From positions 1 through 37,022 of the forward strand of contig JANQFQ010000141.1 in the NCBI GenBank assembly GCA_028277765.1: 37,022 bases of DNA. The letters run 5' to 3'. Shown here one piece after another: positions 25,685 through 33,590 of the stretch (the stretch's first letter is position 1; each line of letters begins with the position of its first letter). Below the pieces are notes generated by a model, which saw only the letters and a program-made list of their open reading frames with translations, had not been told where the DNA came from and made no database searches. The position numbers and the translations under genes are program-made. The stretch comes from Desulfobacterales bacterium (GTDB lineage Bacteria; Desulfobacterota; Desulfobacteria; Desulfobacterales; SURF-7).

Positions 25685-27045
25685 GCGTCGCTGATATGGA
25701 CTGTTTTATAAACAGTGGTATATTTTTACGTGCCAATGGATCAATACGCTGTGGATGTGATGAAGGCACCCGTATCAATCTCCAGCCGTATAACGCTGAT
25801 ATTGATTATGCCGAGGATCTGTATTTTGGTAAAGCGTATCAGAAGATTAGACATCATCTGAAAAAAGGAGACATGCCGGATTCGAACCTGTGTTCCCGGT
25901 GTGCTCTTTTATCAACTACTGACAGTTTTAATTCTTCATTTGCCGATGATAGAATCATTGATATATTTCAGATTGAGCCTTCCTTTGCCTGTGTCCTTGA
26001 ATGCCCATCATGCGTAGACAGGAAAAGGAGAAAGGATATCCTACCGAAGACAAAAGGCGGACATTTAATACTGCCCCTAGATGTGTTTAATAAGATACTA
26101 ACAGACTTGGTGAAGGCTGGGATTAAAATCCGAAAATTTTCCTTGGAAGGCCACGGTGAACCGGTTTTAAACAGGCATGTGTGGAAGATAATCGAATTGA
26201 TCAAACAGATGTATCCTAAATCGTATGTAAGTATGACAACCAATGCGCATATTACGTTCAAACCGGAGATGTTGTACTCAGGTCTCAATGAACTCATTTT
26301 TGCCATAGATGGGATGAGTCAGGAAACATATGAGCCATATAGGAAAAAGGGGAATTTTGAAAAAGCATATAACTATATGAAAGATTTTTCTACTGCGGCA
26401 CTTGAAAAACAAGTACCGATAAGTACTGTCTGGAAATACGTTATTTTTGAACATAACGACAAACCAGATAATCTTCTCAAAACTCAGGAATTAGCAGCTA
26501 GGGCCGGTATATCAAAAATTGTTTTTGTTATTACGTGTCTTGGACCTTATTCAAAAAAAATATTTGATGCTGACCAGATACCCAGAATCAAAAATGGCCC
26601 TCATGTGGAGGTTATAACCAACAAACTAGCAGTTACAGATCTTAATGAAAGAATATATGATATCCTTAATACCCTGAAAAATGATGATAGTGACAAAGGT
26701 GCTGAAACAGCGCTTTATTCCATTTTTGAACATCTTTTTTCAGATAGGGAAGAAATTAGAATAGAGCGGTATGACTTGCTGAAACAGCTAGTGAAACAAT
26801 CCAAGGAAATGTCATTAAAAGCTCATGGGCAGGTTATTATCGCCCATGACAGGCTTGTCATAAATAACATCATACGATTGGATGACAATGTCCATCGTCC
26901 TGAACTTATATTTGATGAAGAATACTACCTTGCTGTTAATAAAGATGTGGCTGAAGTTGTCAGAGCAGGAATGTTTAAAAGCGGATTTGAGCATTACAGA
27001 ACCTGTGGAAGAGAAGAAGGCCGAAGGCCTTATCCTAAAAGCTGA
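25681..27045 (+). CDS. Radical SAM protein with N-terminal SPASM-like cysteines and a C-terminal repeat domain
   Basis: 454 residues from TTG 25681. The radical SAM cluster is ACVLECPSCVDRK with Cys104, Cys108 and Cys111 (CxxxCxxC), followed by KFSLEGHGEPVLNRH (the GGEP-like motif, here GHGEP) and SMTTNAH. Ahead of it, at residues 8-26, CFINSGIFLRANGSIRCGC and at 71-74 CSRC resemble the C-x(n)-G-x-x-x-C and CxxC pattern of a SPASM/Twitch auxiliary cluster, which is usually C-terminal. The last ~44 residues (FDEEYYLAVNKDVAEV...FEHYRTCGREEGRRPY) match a short module found at the ends of various surface-associated or glycan-related proteins. Substrate unknown; a sugar or lipid-linked sugar modification is a reasonable inference from context. 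Confidence 0.85.
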   Translation: MSVADMDCFINSGIFLRANGSIRCGCDEGTRINLQPYNADIDYAEDLYFGKAYQKIRHHLKKGDMPDSNLCSRCALLSTTDSFNSSFADDRIIDIFQIEPSFACVLECPSCVDRKRRKDILPKTKGGHLILPLDVFNKILTDLVKAGIKIRKFSLEGHGEPVLNRHVWKIIELIKQMYPKSYVSMTTNAHITFKPEMLYSGLNELIFAIDGMSQETYEPYRKKGNFEKAYNYMKDFSTAALEKQVPISTVWKYVIFEHNDKPDNLLKTQELAARAGISKIVFVITCLGPYSKKIFDADQIPRIKNGPHVEVITNKLAVTDLNERIYDILNTLKNDDSDKGAETALYSIFEHLFSDREEIRIERYDLLKQLVKQSKEMSLKAHGQVIIAHDRLVINNIIRLDDNVHRPELIFDEEYYLAVNKDVAEVVRAGMFKSGFEHYRTCGREEGRRPYPKS

Positions 27046-27121
27046 AAACAAAGAGAATGTAAAGAAAAATGTGTTGGCGCTTCATAAAAAGAAGAAAAAT
27101 TTAACTGCAGAGGCGGTATAA

Positions 27122-28189
27122 ATGAACAAAAAGATTTTAATTACAGGTGGTGCCGGATTTATAGGTTCGAACCTGGCAATATTGCATAAACAAAATCATC
27201 CTGATGATGAGATAATAGTACTGGATAACCTTAAAAGGAAGGGGAGTGAACTCTCCTTGCCGAGGCTGAAGCGATCGGGCATAACTTATATCAAGGGCGA
27301 TGTCAGATATGAAAAAGACCTGGCTAAAGTCGGAGATATTGATCTAATACTTGAATGCTCTGCAGAACCATCTGTGAAGGCAGGTTATGATAATGGCGCG
27401 CGATATCTGGTTGACACAAATCTTGTGGGGACAATTAACTGCTTGGAATATGCGCGTAAAAACTATGCAGAGATGATTTTTCTTTCAACCAGTAGGGTAT
27501 ATCCGATTATCCCGTTACGCGAATTACCTCTGGAGGAAAAAGGAAAGCGCCTGATAATTCCGGATCATGCAAAAGGGCCGGGCTGGTCAAATAAAGGCAT
27601 CAATACTGATTTTACATTGAACGGAACCAGGTCGTTGTACGGAGCGACAAAGTTTTGTTCTGAAATTCTGATCCAAGAGTACGCAGCCATGTATGATTTA
27701 AATTTCATAATTAACAGGTGCAGTGTGATTTCCGGCCCGTGGCAGATGGGTAAAGTGGACCAGGGTTTTATGGCTTTGTGGATAGCCAGACATTATTTTG
27801 GAAAAGATCTAGCGTATACCGGTTTTGGTGGCAAAGGGTATCAGGTTCGTGATGTACTTCACGTGGAAGACCTGTATGAATTGATTGCGTTGCAGCTGGA
27901 GAATATGGATATCCACAGAGGAAAAGTATTTAATGTTGGCGGTGGAAAAGAACAGAGTGTTTCGTTACGCGAACTCACAGAACTTTGCAAACAGGTAACT
28001 GGCAACACGATTAAAATCAGATCAAAACCAGATACTCATCCATCAGATATACCCTACTATATTAATGACAATGAGGATGTGATGAAGCAGACAGGATGGA
28101 AACCGAAAAAAACGATTCAGGATATCGTTCATGATGTTCTGAAATGGATAGATGACCATCATTTAGCATTAAAAGATATCTTCACTTAA
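27122..28189 (+). CDS. NAD-dependent epimerase, CDP-paratose 2-epimerase-like
   Basis: 355 residues, extended SDR. It has the NAD-binding ILITGGAGFIGSNLAI (5-20), LECSAEPSVKAGYDNG (77-92), FLSTSRVYPI (120-129) and the catalytic SLYGATKFCSE (171-181, Tyr173/Lys177). Later blocks are NRCSVISGPWQMGKVDQGF and GKGYQVRDVLHVEDL. The 'STSRVYPI' and 'RSLYGATK' forms are characteristic of the RfbE/Tyv group, which epimerises CDP-paratose to CDP-tyvelose at C2. The rest of the CDP-dideoxyhexose pathway (rfbF, rfbG, rfbH, rfbS) is not in the window, so the true substrate may be another sugar nucleotide. GAGGCGG precedes ATG 27122 at good spacing. Confidence 0.85.
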   Translation: MNKKILITGGAGFIGSNLAILHKQNHPDDEIIVLDNLKRKGSELSLPRLKRSGITYIKGDVRYEKDLAKVGDIDLILECSAEPSVKAGYDNGARYLVDTNLVGTINCLEYARKNYAEMIFLSTSRVYPIIPLRELPLEEKGKRLIIPDHAKGPGWSNKGINTDFTLNGTRSLYGATKFCSEILIQEYAAMYDLNFIINRCSVISGPWQMGKVDQGFMALWIARHYFGKDLAYTGFGGKGYQVRDVLHVEDLYELIALQLENMDIHRGKVFNVGGGKEQSVSLRELTELCKQVTGNTIKIRSKPDTHPSDIPYYINDNEDVMKQTGWKPKKTIQDIVHDVLKWIDDHHLALKDIFT

Positions 28190-28228
28190 AATATTAAATC
28201 TTTTCGCAGACTGAGGAGCATGAGGATT

Positions 28229-29275
28229 ATGACCGGCAAGAAAATTGATGAAAAATCAAATATCTATTCTTACCTTGATAATCCTGTTGATGGCGGATGC
28301 TTTGTCAGAATTCTCACTATTCAAGGGTGGGCTTTTTCAGTTACAGGAGAAAAAGTTGAAATAGATATTCTGATGAATAATGAACTGTTTGACACGATAA
28401 CAATTACTGAAAAGAGGGATGATGTAAAAACAGCTTTTGTGGACTTTAACATAAACGCGATTTGCGGTTTTAAAAAAACATACCAAAAGAAAGATATCAT
28501 AAAATATGGTGAAACATTTAATGTGGCAGCCAGGATAAAAGATGCGACAGGACACGAAAAGATGTTAGGGCCTGTGATCGTTCAAAAGGTTGATTCAATA
28601 CCTGAAGGACCAATCCGTGCTAATTATGGACTTGTATGGGATGCTGTTGCCAAAACTGAAGAGACTGCAAGACATTCTGTATCCGGTTTTGCTAATCTTG
28701 ATGAATATGACAGGGCAGGCAGGGAAAGTGTTGAGATGTTCAAAAGTCTAGTCGGTATACATCCGGAAGATATTATACTTGAAATAGGGTGTGGTGTCGG
28801 CAGGGTGGGAAGAATAATAGCGCCGCTTTGTAAAAAATGGATCGGTACTGATGCATCGAAAAATATGTTGAAATACGCTGAACAAGGTCTTCTAGAAGGA
28901 CATAAAAATATTGAACTGATTCACACAAATGGATTTGATCTTAGTGACGTGGAAAGTGAAACAGTAGATTTTGTATACAGTCATTTTGTTTTTATGCACA
29001 TTGATGAATGGGACCGGTACATTTATGTAAAAGAAGCTTATAGAATATTAAAACCCGGAGGAAAAGTATATATTGATAATATAAACCTGTGCGGTAATGA
29101 TGGGTGGAACAGTTTTATTACGCTTTGCGAGATCGATCCAGCCTGCCGTCCGCCCAACATCAGCAAAACATCTACACCGGAAGAATTGTATATGTATTTA
29201 GAAAAAGGGGGATTTAAGGATATAAAAATTATTCCTGAATCCCTTGTGGTTTCAGGAATAGGCACAAAGCCGTGA
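28229..29275 (+). CDS. Class I SAM methyltransferase with N-terminal beta domain
   Basis: 348 residues from ATG 28229, which has GAGGAG 10 nt upstream; ATG 28220 is only 1 nt from that site and is less likely. Numbering here is approximate. The N-terminal ~110 residues are beta-rich with VRILTIQGWAFSVTGEKVEI, an appended module like the one in the GT2 at 30639. The C-terminal domain is a methyltransferase: IILEIGCGVGRVGRII (motif I, about 182-197), IGTDASKNMLKYAEQ, then DFVYSHFVFMHIDEWDRYI and the AYRILKPGGKVYIDNI block. It probably methylates a glycan end or sugar ring. A hairpin near its 3' end serves the convergent minus-strand gene. Confidence 0.88.
   Translation: MTGKKIDEKSNIYSYLDNPVDGGCFVRILTIQGWAFSVTGEKVEIDILMNNELFDTITITEKRDDVKTAFVDFNINAICGFKKTYQKKDIIKYGETFNVAARIKDATGHEKMLGPVIVQKVDSIPEGPIRANYGLVWDAVAKTEETARHSVSGFANLDEYDRAGRESVEMFKSLVGIHPEDIILEIGCGVGRVGRIIAPLCKKWIGTDASKNMLKYAEQGLLEGHKNIELIHTNGFDLSDVESETVDFVYSHFVFMHIDEWDRYIYVKEAYRILKPGGKVYIDNINLCGNDGWNSFITLCEIDPACRPPNISKTSTPEELYMYLEKGGFKDIKIIPESLVVSGIGTKP
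29221..29260 (-). terminator. Candidate intrinsic terminator for the minus-strand SGNH gene
   Basis: A perfect 10-bp inverted repeat (arms 29230-29239 and 29251-29260, 11-nt loop) lies 38 nt past the stop of the minus-strand gene, inside the 3' end of the convergent methyltransferase. Read on the minus strand it is followed immediately by AATTTTTATA, fitting an intrinsic terminator. No T-run follows on the plus strand. Confidence 0.55.
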
Positions 29276-29298
29276 CCTGGTGTCTCTGCGTTAATCTG

Positions 29299-30552
29299 TT
29301 AAACTCGGTCAGGTTTAAAATGTTTCCGCAGTACATCTGAAATCCGGTCAGCAAAAATCATATTGCCAAGGTCATTTACATGGCAGCATGTGTCAATGTA
29401 GATTGACTGTTTTTCATCTTTGAAAATCATGGTCAGGTCAGTAAAATTGACACCACCATTACGGAGAAACTCACCTTCATTAATAAGCAGGTGATATGTG
29501 TTTTCAACAGCGGTCCGGTATGGATAATCTTTATCTGCATATGCAGTTTCAAGTTCTTCTATGGTGAGCTTTTTTGAATTGTTGTGATACTGATTGGGTT
29601 GTAGAAAATGAAAATACAAAATGCCGTTTGCTTTGCATATACGTGACATGTGAAGTGAAGAAATCTTCCAGATTTCCGCAAACCTTTTAAAGGCGGAATA
29701 ATCATCTTTAAATGGTTTCTCCGGACCTGTCGTTTGAAGATTTATCTCTGTATCGGATATGAGTTTCATTAATTCAATATTATGATTTATCAATTGATTT
29801 GTACATCTGTTGATGAATATCTGTCTGATAAGTTTGACAATATTACTTTTACAGATAAGGTGTTTGTTTACAGCATTTACATGTTTTTCTCTTGTTTCTT
29901 TCAGCTGTTCGATTTTTGCCTGAAGGTAGATAAGCTCCCTGTCAAAAAGCTTGTTTGTTCGAAGAGCCCAGTTTCTTGGATAAAAACTGCTTACATTGGT
30001 TGGCAGATTCTCCGTATAGGGCAAGGCAACTTCATTAAAACCGTCAAGATTAATAATAATGTCCAATTGTATGCCAATGATCATAAAATATATCAATGTG
30101 AAAAGCTGCTGGGGCTGTTTATATCCGCCAAGAGCAAAACTGACAATTTCCACATCCTTATTTTTGAATCGGTCAATTGATTTAAGAGTATCTGTTAACT
30201 TTTTCTGTGCATATTCGGAATTGTATAACGACTGAGAAACGGACCCACCAAAAAAAGCAACGGTCAACTTGTTGTCGTTATTACCAATTGTCGGTTCCGG
30301 CCCAAAAAAACCGAAGCGGTTAGAGCCAATGACTGGACAGTTTTTGACAAATCCAAGATATGGGTGGATGATTTCCCTTTGGAGCCAGATGGGTTCATTA
30401 ACATGTGGGCTTGTTATATTGCTACCCTGATCAATACCGGTGAAAAAGGGATATATATAAAAAGACACGATCTCAATAAAAATAAGCGCAATAGACAGTG
30501 AAACAAGTGTTAATAATACTTCTTTTTTCTTTGATTTAAATATACTCAGCAT
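29299..30552 (-). CDS. SGNH-hydrolase-like membrane-anchored protein
   Basis: 417 residues. A TM anchor (about 12-36) follows a basic start, predicting a periplasmic body. SGNH-type blocks are VAFFGGSVSQSLY (98-110, nucleophile Ser104 in GGS), FALGGYKQPQQ (139-149, the Gly block), INLDGFNEVALPY (167-179, the Asn block, here GFNE) and IDTCCHVNDLGN (386-397, Asp387 and His391 as the acid-histidine pair, one residue longer than the usual DxxH). Such proteins de- or trans-acylate glycans, as in peptidoglycan or alginate O-acetyl systems. It is convergent with the methyltransferase and divergent from the GT2 at 30639, so it has its own transcript. Family call is good; activity is inferred. Confidence 0.8.
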   Translation of the reverse strand: MLSIFKSKKKEVLLTLVSLSIALIFIEIVSFYIYPFFTGIDQGSNITSPHVNEPIWLQREIIHPYLGFVKNCPVIGSNRFGFFGPEPTIGNNDNKLTVAFFGGSVSQSLYNSEYAQKKLTDTLKSIDRFKNKDVEIVSFALGGYKQPQQLFTLIYFMIIGIQLDIIINLDGFNEVALPYTENLPTNVSSFYPRNWALRTNKLFDRELIYLQAKIEQLKETREKHVNAVNKHLICKSNIVKLIRQIFINRCTNQLINHNIELMKLISDTEINLQTTGPEKPFKDDYSAFKRFAEIWKISSLHMSRICKANGILYFHFLQPNQYHNNSKKLTIEELETAYADKDYPYRTAVENTYHLLINEGEFLRNGGVNFTDLTMIFKDEKQSIYIDTCCHVNDLGNMIFADRISDVLRKHFKPDRV

Positions 30553-30638
30553 ATCATTTGTTATCTTATAATTTGGTTTTATAACATATTATAAATTATA
30601 CATATAATGAATATCGAACATTCTTGTCAACTTAAAAT
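30553..30638. promoter_or_regulatory. Divergent intergenic region, likely promoters
   Basis: This 86-nt, very AT-rich gap separates the divergent SGNH gene (minus) and the GT2 gene (plus), so each needs a promoter here or nearby. A TATAAT hexamer lies at 30603-30608 on the plus strand, and TATAAT on the minus strand at about 30595-30600. No good -35 hexamer at 16-18 nt is visible for either. Confidence 0.35.
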
Positions 30639-32465
30639 ATGACCGCAAACAGTGATATAAAAACTGGCGTGATCGCACCTGCTGGTTATGAAGGCTATAC
30701 TGATACAATCTCAGAATTTGAGATTTACGGCTGGGCAATTGATAGAGACAGTGATGAAAAATTATCAGTTGATCTTGTTATTGACAATCAAATTGTTGCA
30801 ACTTGCAGGGCTGATATTTACAGGGAAGATCTTAAAGACGCGGGAATTAGCAATGGGCATGCTGCTTTTCATTTCGCACCGTATTATTTTCTTTCAAAAA
30901 AAAAATGTGATGTGTGTGTCAGGTATTCCGGTACAGATACACTTGTGCAGAACAGCAGAGTTATTTTAAGACAGTCATCCTACAACTTCGAAATATTTAA
31001 ACCAGATTATCATTTAAAATTACGTACGGTTATAGAATCGAATAAGCAAATTAATCTTTCTGACATCTCCGAAAAATCGTGTATAGGAATGCTTGATGAC
31101 GATATCCCTGATGAGATCTATATCGGCGAAGGTTTGGCATATTATGTGTCAGGATGGGTTTTTAACCTATCAATACCGATAACAAAGGTGGATTTCAGCA
31201 TAGATGACAAATGTTTTTCATTAGAGCATATCAATTTTCCACGGGATGATGTCCATACGTATTTTTCTGAAACACTCAAACTAAAAGGGGATAAAAAGAA
31301 TATTTATTACTCAGGTTTTTCCGGAATCGTTGAATTAATGCCTGGTTTATCCGGTATGTCAAAAAAAATCAGGATCAATGCTGTTTTTAAAAATGGGACT
31401 GAATATCTAATCTTTGAAAAAGAAGTTCATTTTCCTGTTCAGATGGACGATCTGATTCCTGCAGAAGCTGAATATCATGATAATGCTTCACAACCATTGA
31501 TTGCTATCTGCATGGCTGTATATGCGCCAAAAGAGAAACCGTTTATAAGGCAGATTGAATCAATAAAAAAACAGTCCCATACTGACTGGATATGCATAAT
31601 CAGTGATGACGGTTCAGATGAACAAACATTGAGAGAGATAAATAATGCGATATTGGATGATAAAAGGTTTTGCCTGATCCATCAGCAGAGAGAAAAAGGT
31701 TTTTATCATAATTTTGAATATGCACTCAGACATGTCCCGGAAAATGTTGAATACGTTGCATTTGCGGACCAGGATGACTGTTGGTATCCGGATAAACTTG
31801 AGCGTCTGGTTAAAAAAATTGAATCAGACAATGCCATTACTCTTGTTTATTCTGATATGAAGATCGTGTCCGAAAGTGGAGAAATTATATCAGAGACATA
31901 TTGGAAGAACAGGAAGAATTACTATAAGGATATTTCTCTTGTAATGGCAGCAAACACAGTTACGGGTGCGGCCACCCTTTTCAGACGATCGCTGCTGAGC
32001 AAAGCTCTCCCTTTCCCACAAAACATCGGAAACAGTTTTCATGATCACGTTATTGCCTGTACTGCACTAACCACCGGGAAGATAGCATATATTAACGATC
32101 CCCTTTATGATTATATCCAATATGATACCAGCTTTATCGGGCATTGTGATTTTCAGGTTGCACAAGTGAATCTCTTATGGTCATTGATAAAAAAGATACA
32201 TGATTTCTCATACCTAAGGCAGGTGTTCAATTATTTTATTGAAGTATATAATGCGGACTATCTTCGTCTTAAACTTCTTTCAAGGACTTTGGAACTGAGA
32301 ACAGGGGAAAGAATTTCTTCTCTTTTTAACGACAGGGTTATGAGTATGATGAAACTGATAACACTCCATTTAAAAGTGAAGCTATTGGGACAAACAACAA
32401 ATGACGCGGAGCTGAAACTGGCACTGGCATACTTGTCCCGTAAAATCTCCAAATTGTTTTCTTGA
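30639..32465 (+). CDS. GT2 glycosyltransferase with two N-terminal beta domains
   Basis: 608 residues. Residues ~13-100 hold a beta domain of the type GYTDTISEFEIYGWAIDRDS...REDLKDAGISNGHAAFHF, which is commonly attached to bacterial glycosyltransferases. A second related module (about 155-270) contains AYYVSGWVFNLSIPITKVDF. The GT2 domain begins at about 287 with AICMAVYAPKE, followed by IISDDGSDEQTL, FADQDDCWYPDKL (the metal-binding DQDD) and later FHDHVIACTAL. The fold matches rhamnosyl- and other O-antigen transferases of the SDDGS/DQDD type. It leads into the helical-repeat/CotH pair, the next gene starting 18 nt later. No ribosome binding site is visible at ATG 30639. Confidence 0.87.
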   Translation: MTANSDIKTGVIAPAGYEGYTDTISEFEIYGWAIDRDSDEKLSVDLVIDNQIVATCRADIYREDLKDAGISNGHAAFHFAPYYFLSKKKCDVCVRYSGTDTLVQNSRVILRQSSYNFEIFKPDYHLKLRTVIESNKQINLSDISEKSCIGMLDDDIPDEIYIGEGLAYYVSGWVFNLSIPITKVDFSIDDKCFSLEHINFPRDDVHTYFSETLKLKGDKKNIYYSGFSGIVELMPGLSGMSKKIRINAVFKNGTEYLIFEKEVHFPVQMDDLIPAEAEYHDNASQPLIAICMAVYAPKEKPFIRQIESIKKQSHTDWICIISDDGSDEQTLREINNAILDDKRFCLIHQQREKGFYHNFEYALRHVPENVEYVAFADQDDCWYPDKLERLVKKIESDNAITLVYSDMKIVSESGEIISETYWKNRKNYYKDISLVMAANTVTGAATLFRRSLLSKALPFPQNIGNSFHDHVIACTALTTGKIAYINDPLYDYIQYDTSFIGHCDFQVAQVNLLWSLIKKIHDFSYLRQVFNYFIEVYNADYLRLKLLSRTLELRTGERISSLFNDRVMSMMKLITLHLKVKLLGQTTNDAELKLALAYLSRKISKLFS

Positions 32466-32483
32466 AACACTGTAATTTCTTTT

Positions 32484-33590
32484 ATGAATAAAATCCTAAT
32501 AGCATCATGGGCGGTTATGAAAGCAGTGCTGCTTTTATTAACATTTTTAGCTGTTTTTACTCTATTACTATGGGGTTTTACTCCAGCATATATTAACAGA
32601 ATAGACAGGTGTTTTGTTAAATTATACACTGCCCATTACGAATCTTTCTTGAATGAAGCAAAGGCTGAAATACAGAAAGGAGAAATTGACAAAGGTATAA
32701 AGGCACTTGATACATTGCTTCAAAAACTGGCAAACGTGAAAAAACTAGACCGGCTTGATACTGTTAAACGAGATTGTATGGAAAATTTAATTAACGCTTA
32801 TATGGAGACAAAAAAGCACGAAAAAGTAATCACCCTTTATGATAGTTGGATTGAACATGATGATAGAAATATTTTCGCAAAAGTTGACCAGGCAAAATAC
32901 ATGCTTGAACTACCTGGGTATAAAGAAAAAGGCGAATCACTTTTAACTGATCTTTATTTAAACATACCCATTGAAAATGTTGTCAATGCTTATATCTCTA
33001 TGCAGACAAAAAAAGGCCCGGCCGGACTTGCGAAGGCTTATTGCGCTTTTCAGGATATGCTTAATAGCGGGAATAGCAGATGGCGGATATATTGGGATAC
33101 TGGCAAAGGATTTAATAAAAGGGAACGCATGGATGTCCGGCCCTTTTTCTTTAAAGGCAGTATACTTCAGGCTAATATAAAAATTCCCGCAAAGATTAAA
33201 CAGATACGGATTGATCCACCGCCTTACAGCAATTTTTATTTAGTAAAACCAGAGGTGTCTCTTAAAACCGATTCAGGCATAAAAAATGTTGTATTATCCG
33301 GAACCCGGCTTGAAACTAATCAGATTTTAAAAAAAGAAACAATCGACAATTTATATTTAGTATTGTCAGGAGAAGTGGATCCTTATTTTTACTTTTTAGT
33401 TTATACCAGTTATTTAGATGAAAAAGATAACTTATCCTTTAAGACATTTGTTTTACCGGCGTTCCTGATAGATTTCCTGGATAATGATGGTATGAAAGAT
33501 AAGATAAAAAACAGCCTAATATCAATGGGAAGAGACGAATTGGTAGATTCCATCAATCAGTCATGGGATCGGTTATTAAAATTGAAATGA
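32484..33590 (+). CDS. Membrane-anchored helical-repeat (TPR-like) protein, CotH partner
   Basis: 368 residues, not recognised as a named family. One TM helix (about 12-34) suggests a short cytoplasmic tail and a periplasmic body. Residues ~45-195 form a TPR-like helical array: EIQKGEIDKGIKALDTLLQK, DRLDTVKRDCMENLI and KVITLYDSWIEHDD. Residues ~200-368 appear beta-rich (WRIYWDTGKGFNKRER, ILQANIKIPAKIKQIRIDP). A clear paralogue begins at 36415, with the same TM-then-helical order. The stop overlaps the CotH start by 4 nt (ATGA at 33587). The tight pairing suggests a complex with the CotH protein, perhaps presenting its substrate. Confidence 0.75.
   Translation: MNKILIASWAVMKAVLLLLTFLAVFTLLLWGFTPAYINRIDRCFVKLYTAHYESFLNEAKAEIQKGEIDKGIKALDTLLQKLANVKKLDRLDTVKRDCMENLINAYMETKKHEKVITLYDSWIEHDDRNIFAKVDQAKYMLELPGYKEKGESLLTDLYLNIPIENVVNAYISMQTKKGPAGLAKAYCAFQDMLNSGNSRWRIYWDTGKGFNKRERMDVRPFFFKGSILQANIKIPAKIKQIRIDPPPYSNFYLVKPEVSLKTDSGIKNVVLSGTRLETNQILKKETIDNLYLVLSGEVDPYFYFLVYTSYLDEKDNLSFKTFVLPAFLIDFLDNDGMKDKIKNSLISMGRDELVDSINQSWDRLLKLK

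Noticed and set aside
26882-27121. Frame overlapping the end of the radical SAM gene
   Set aside because: It lies in another frame over a conserved C-terminal module, with low-complexity lysine-rich content; a shadow of the real gene.
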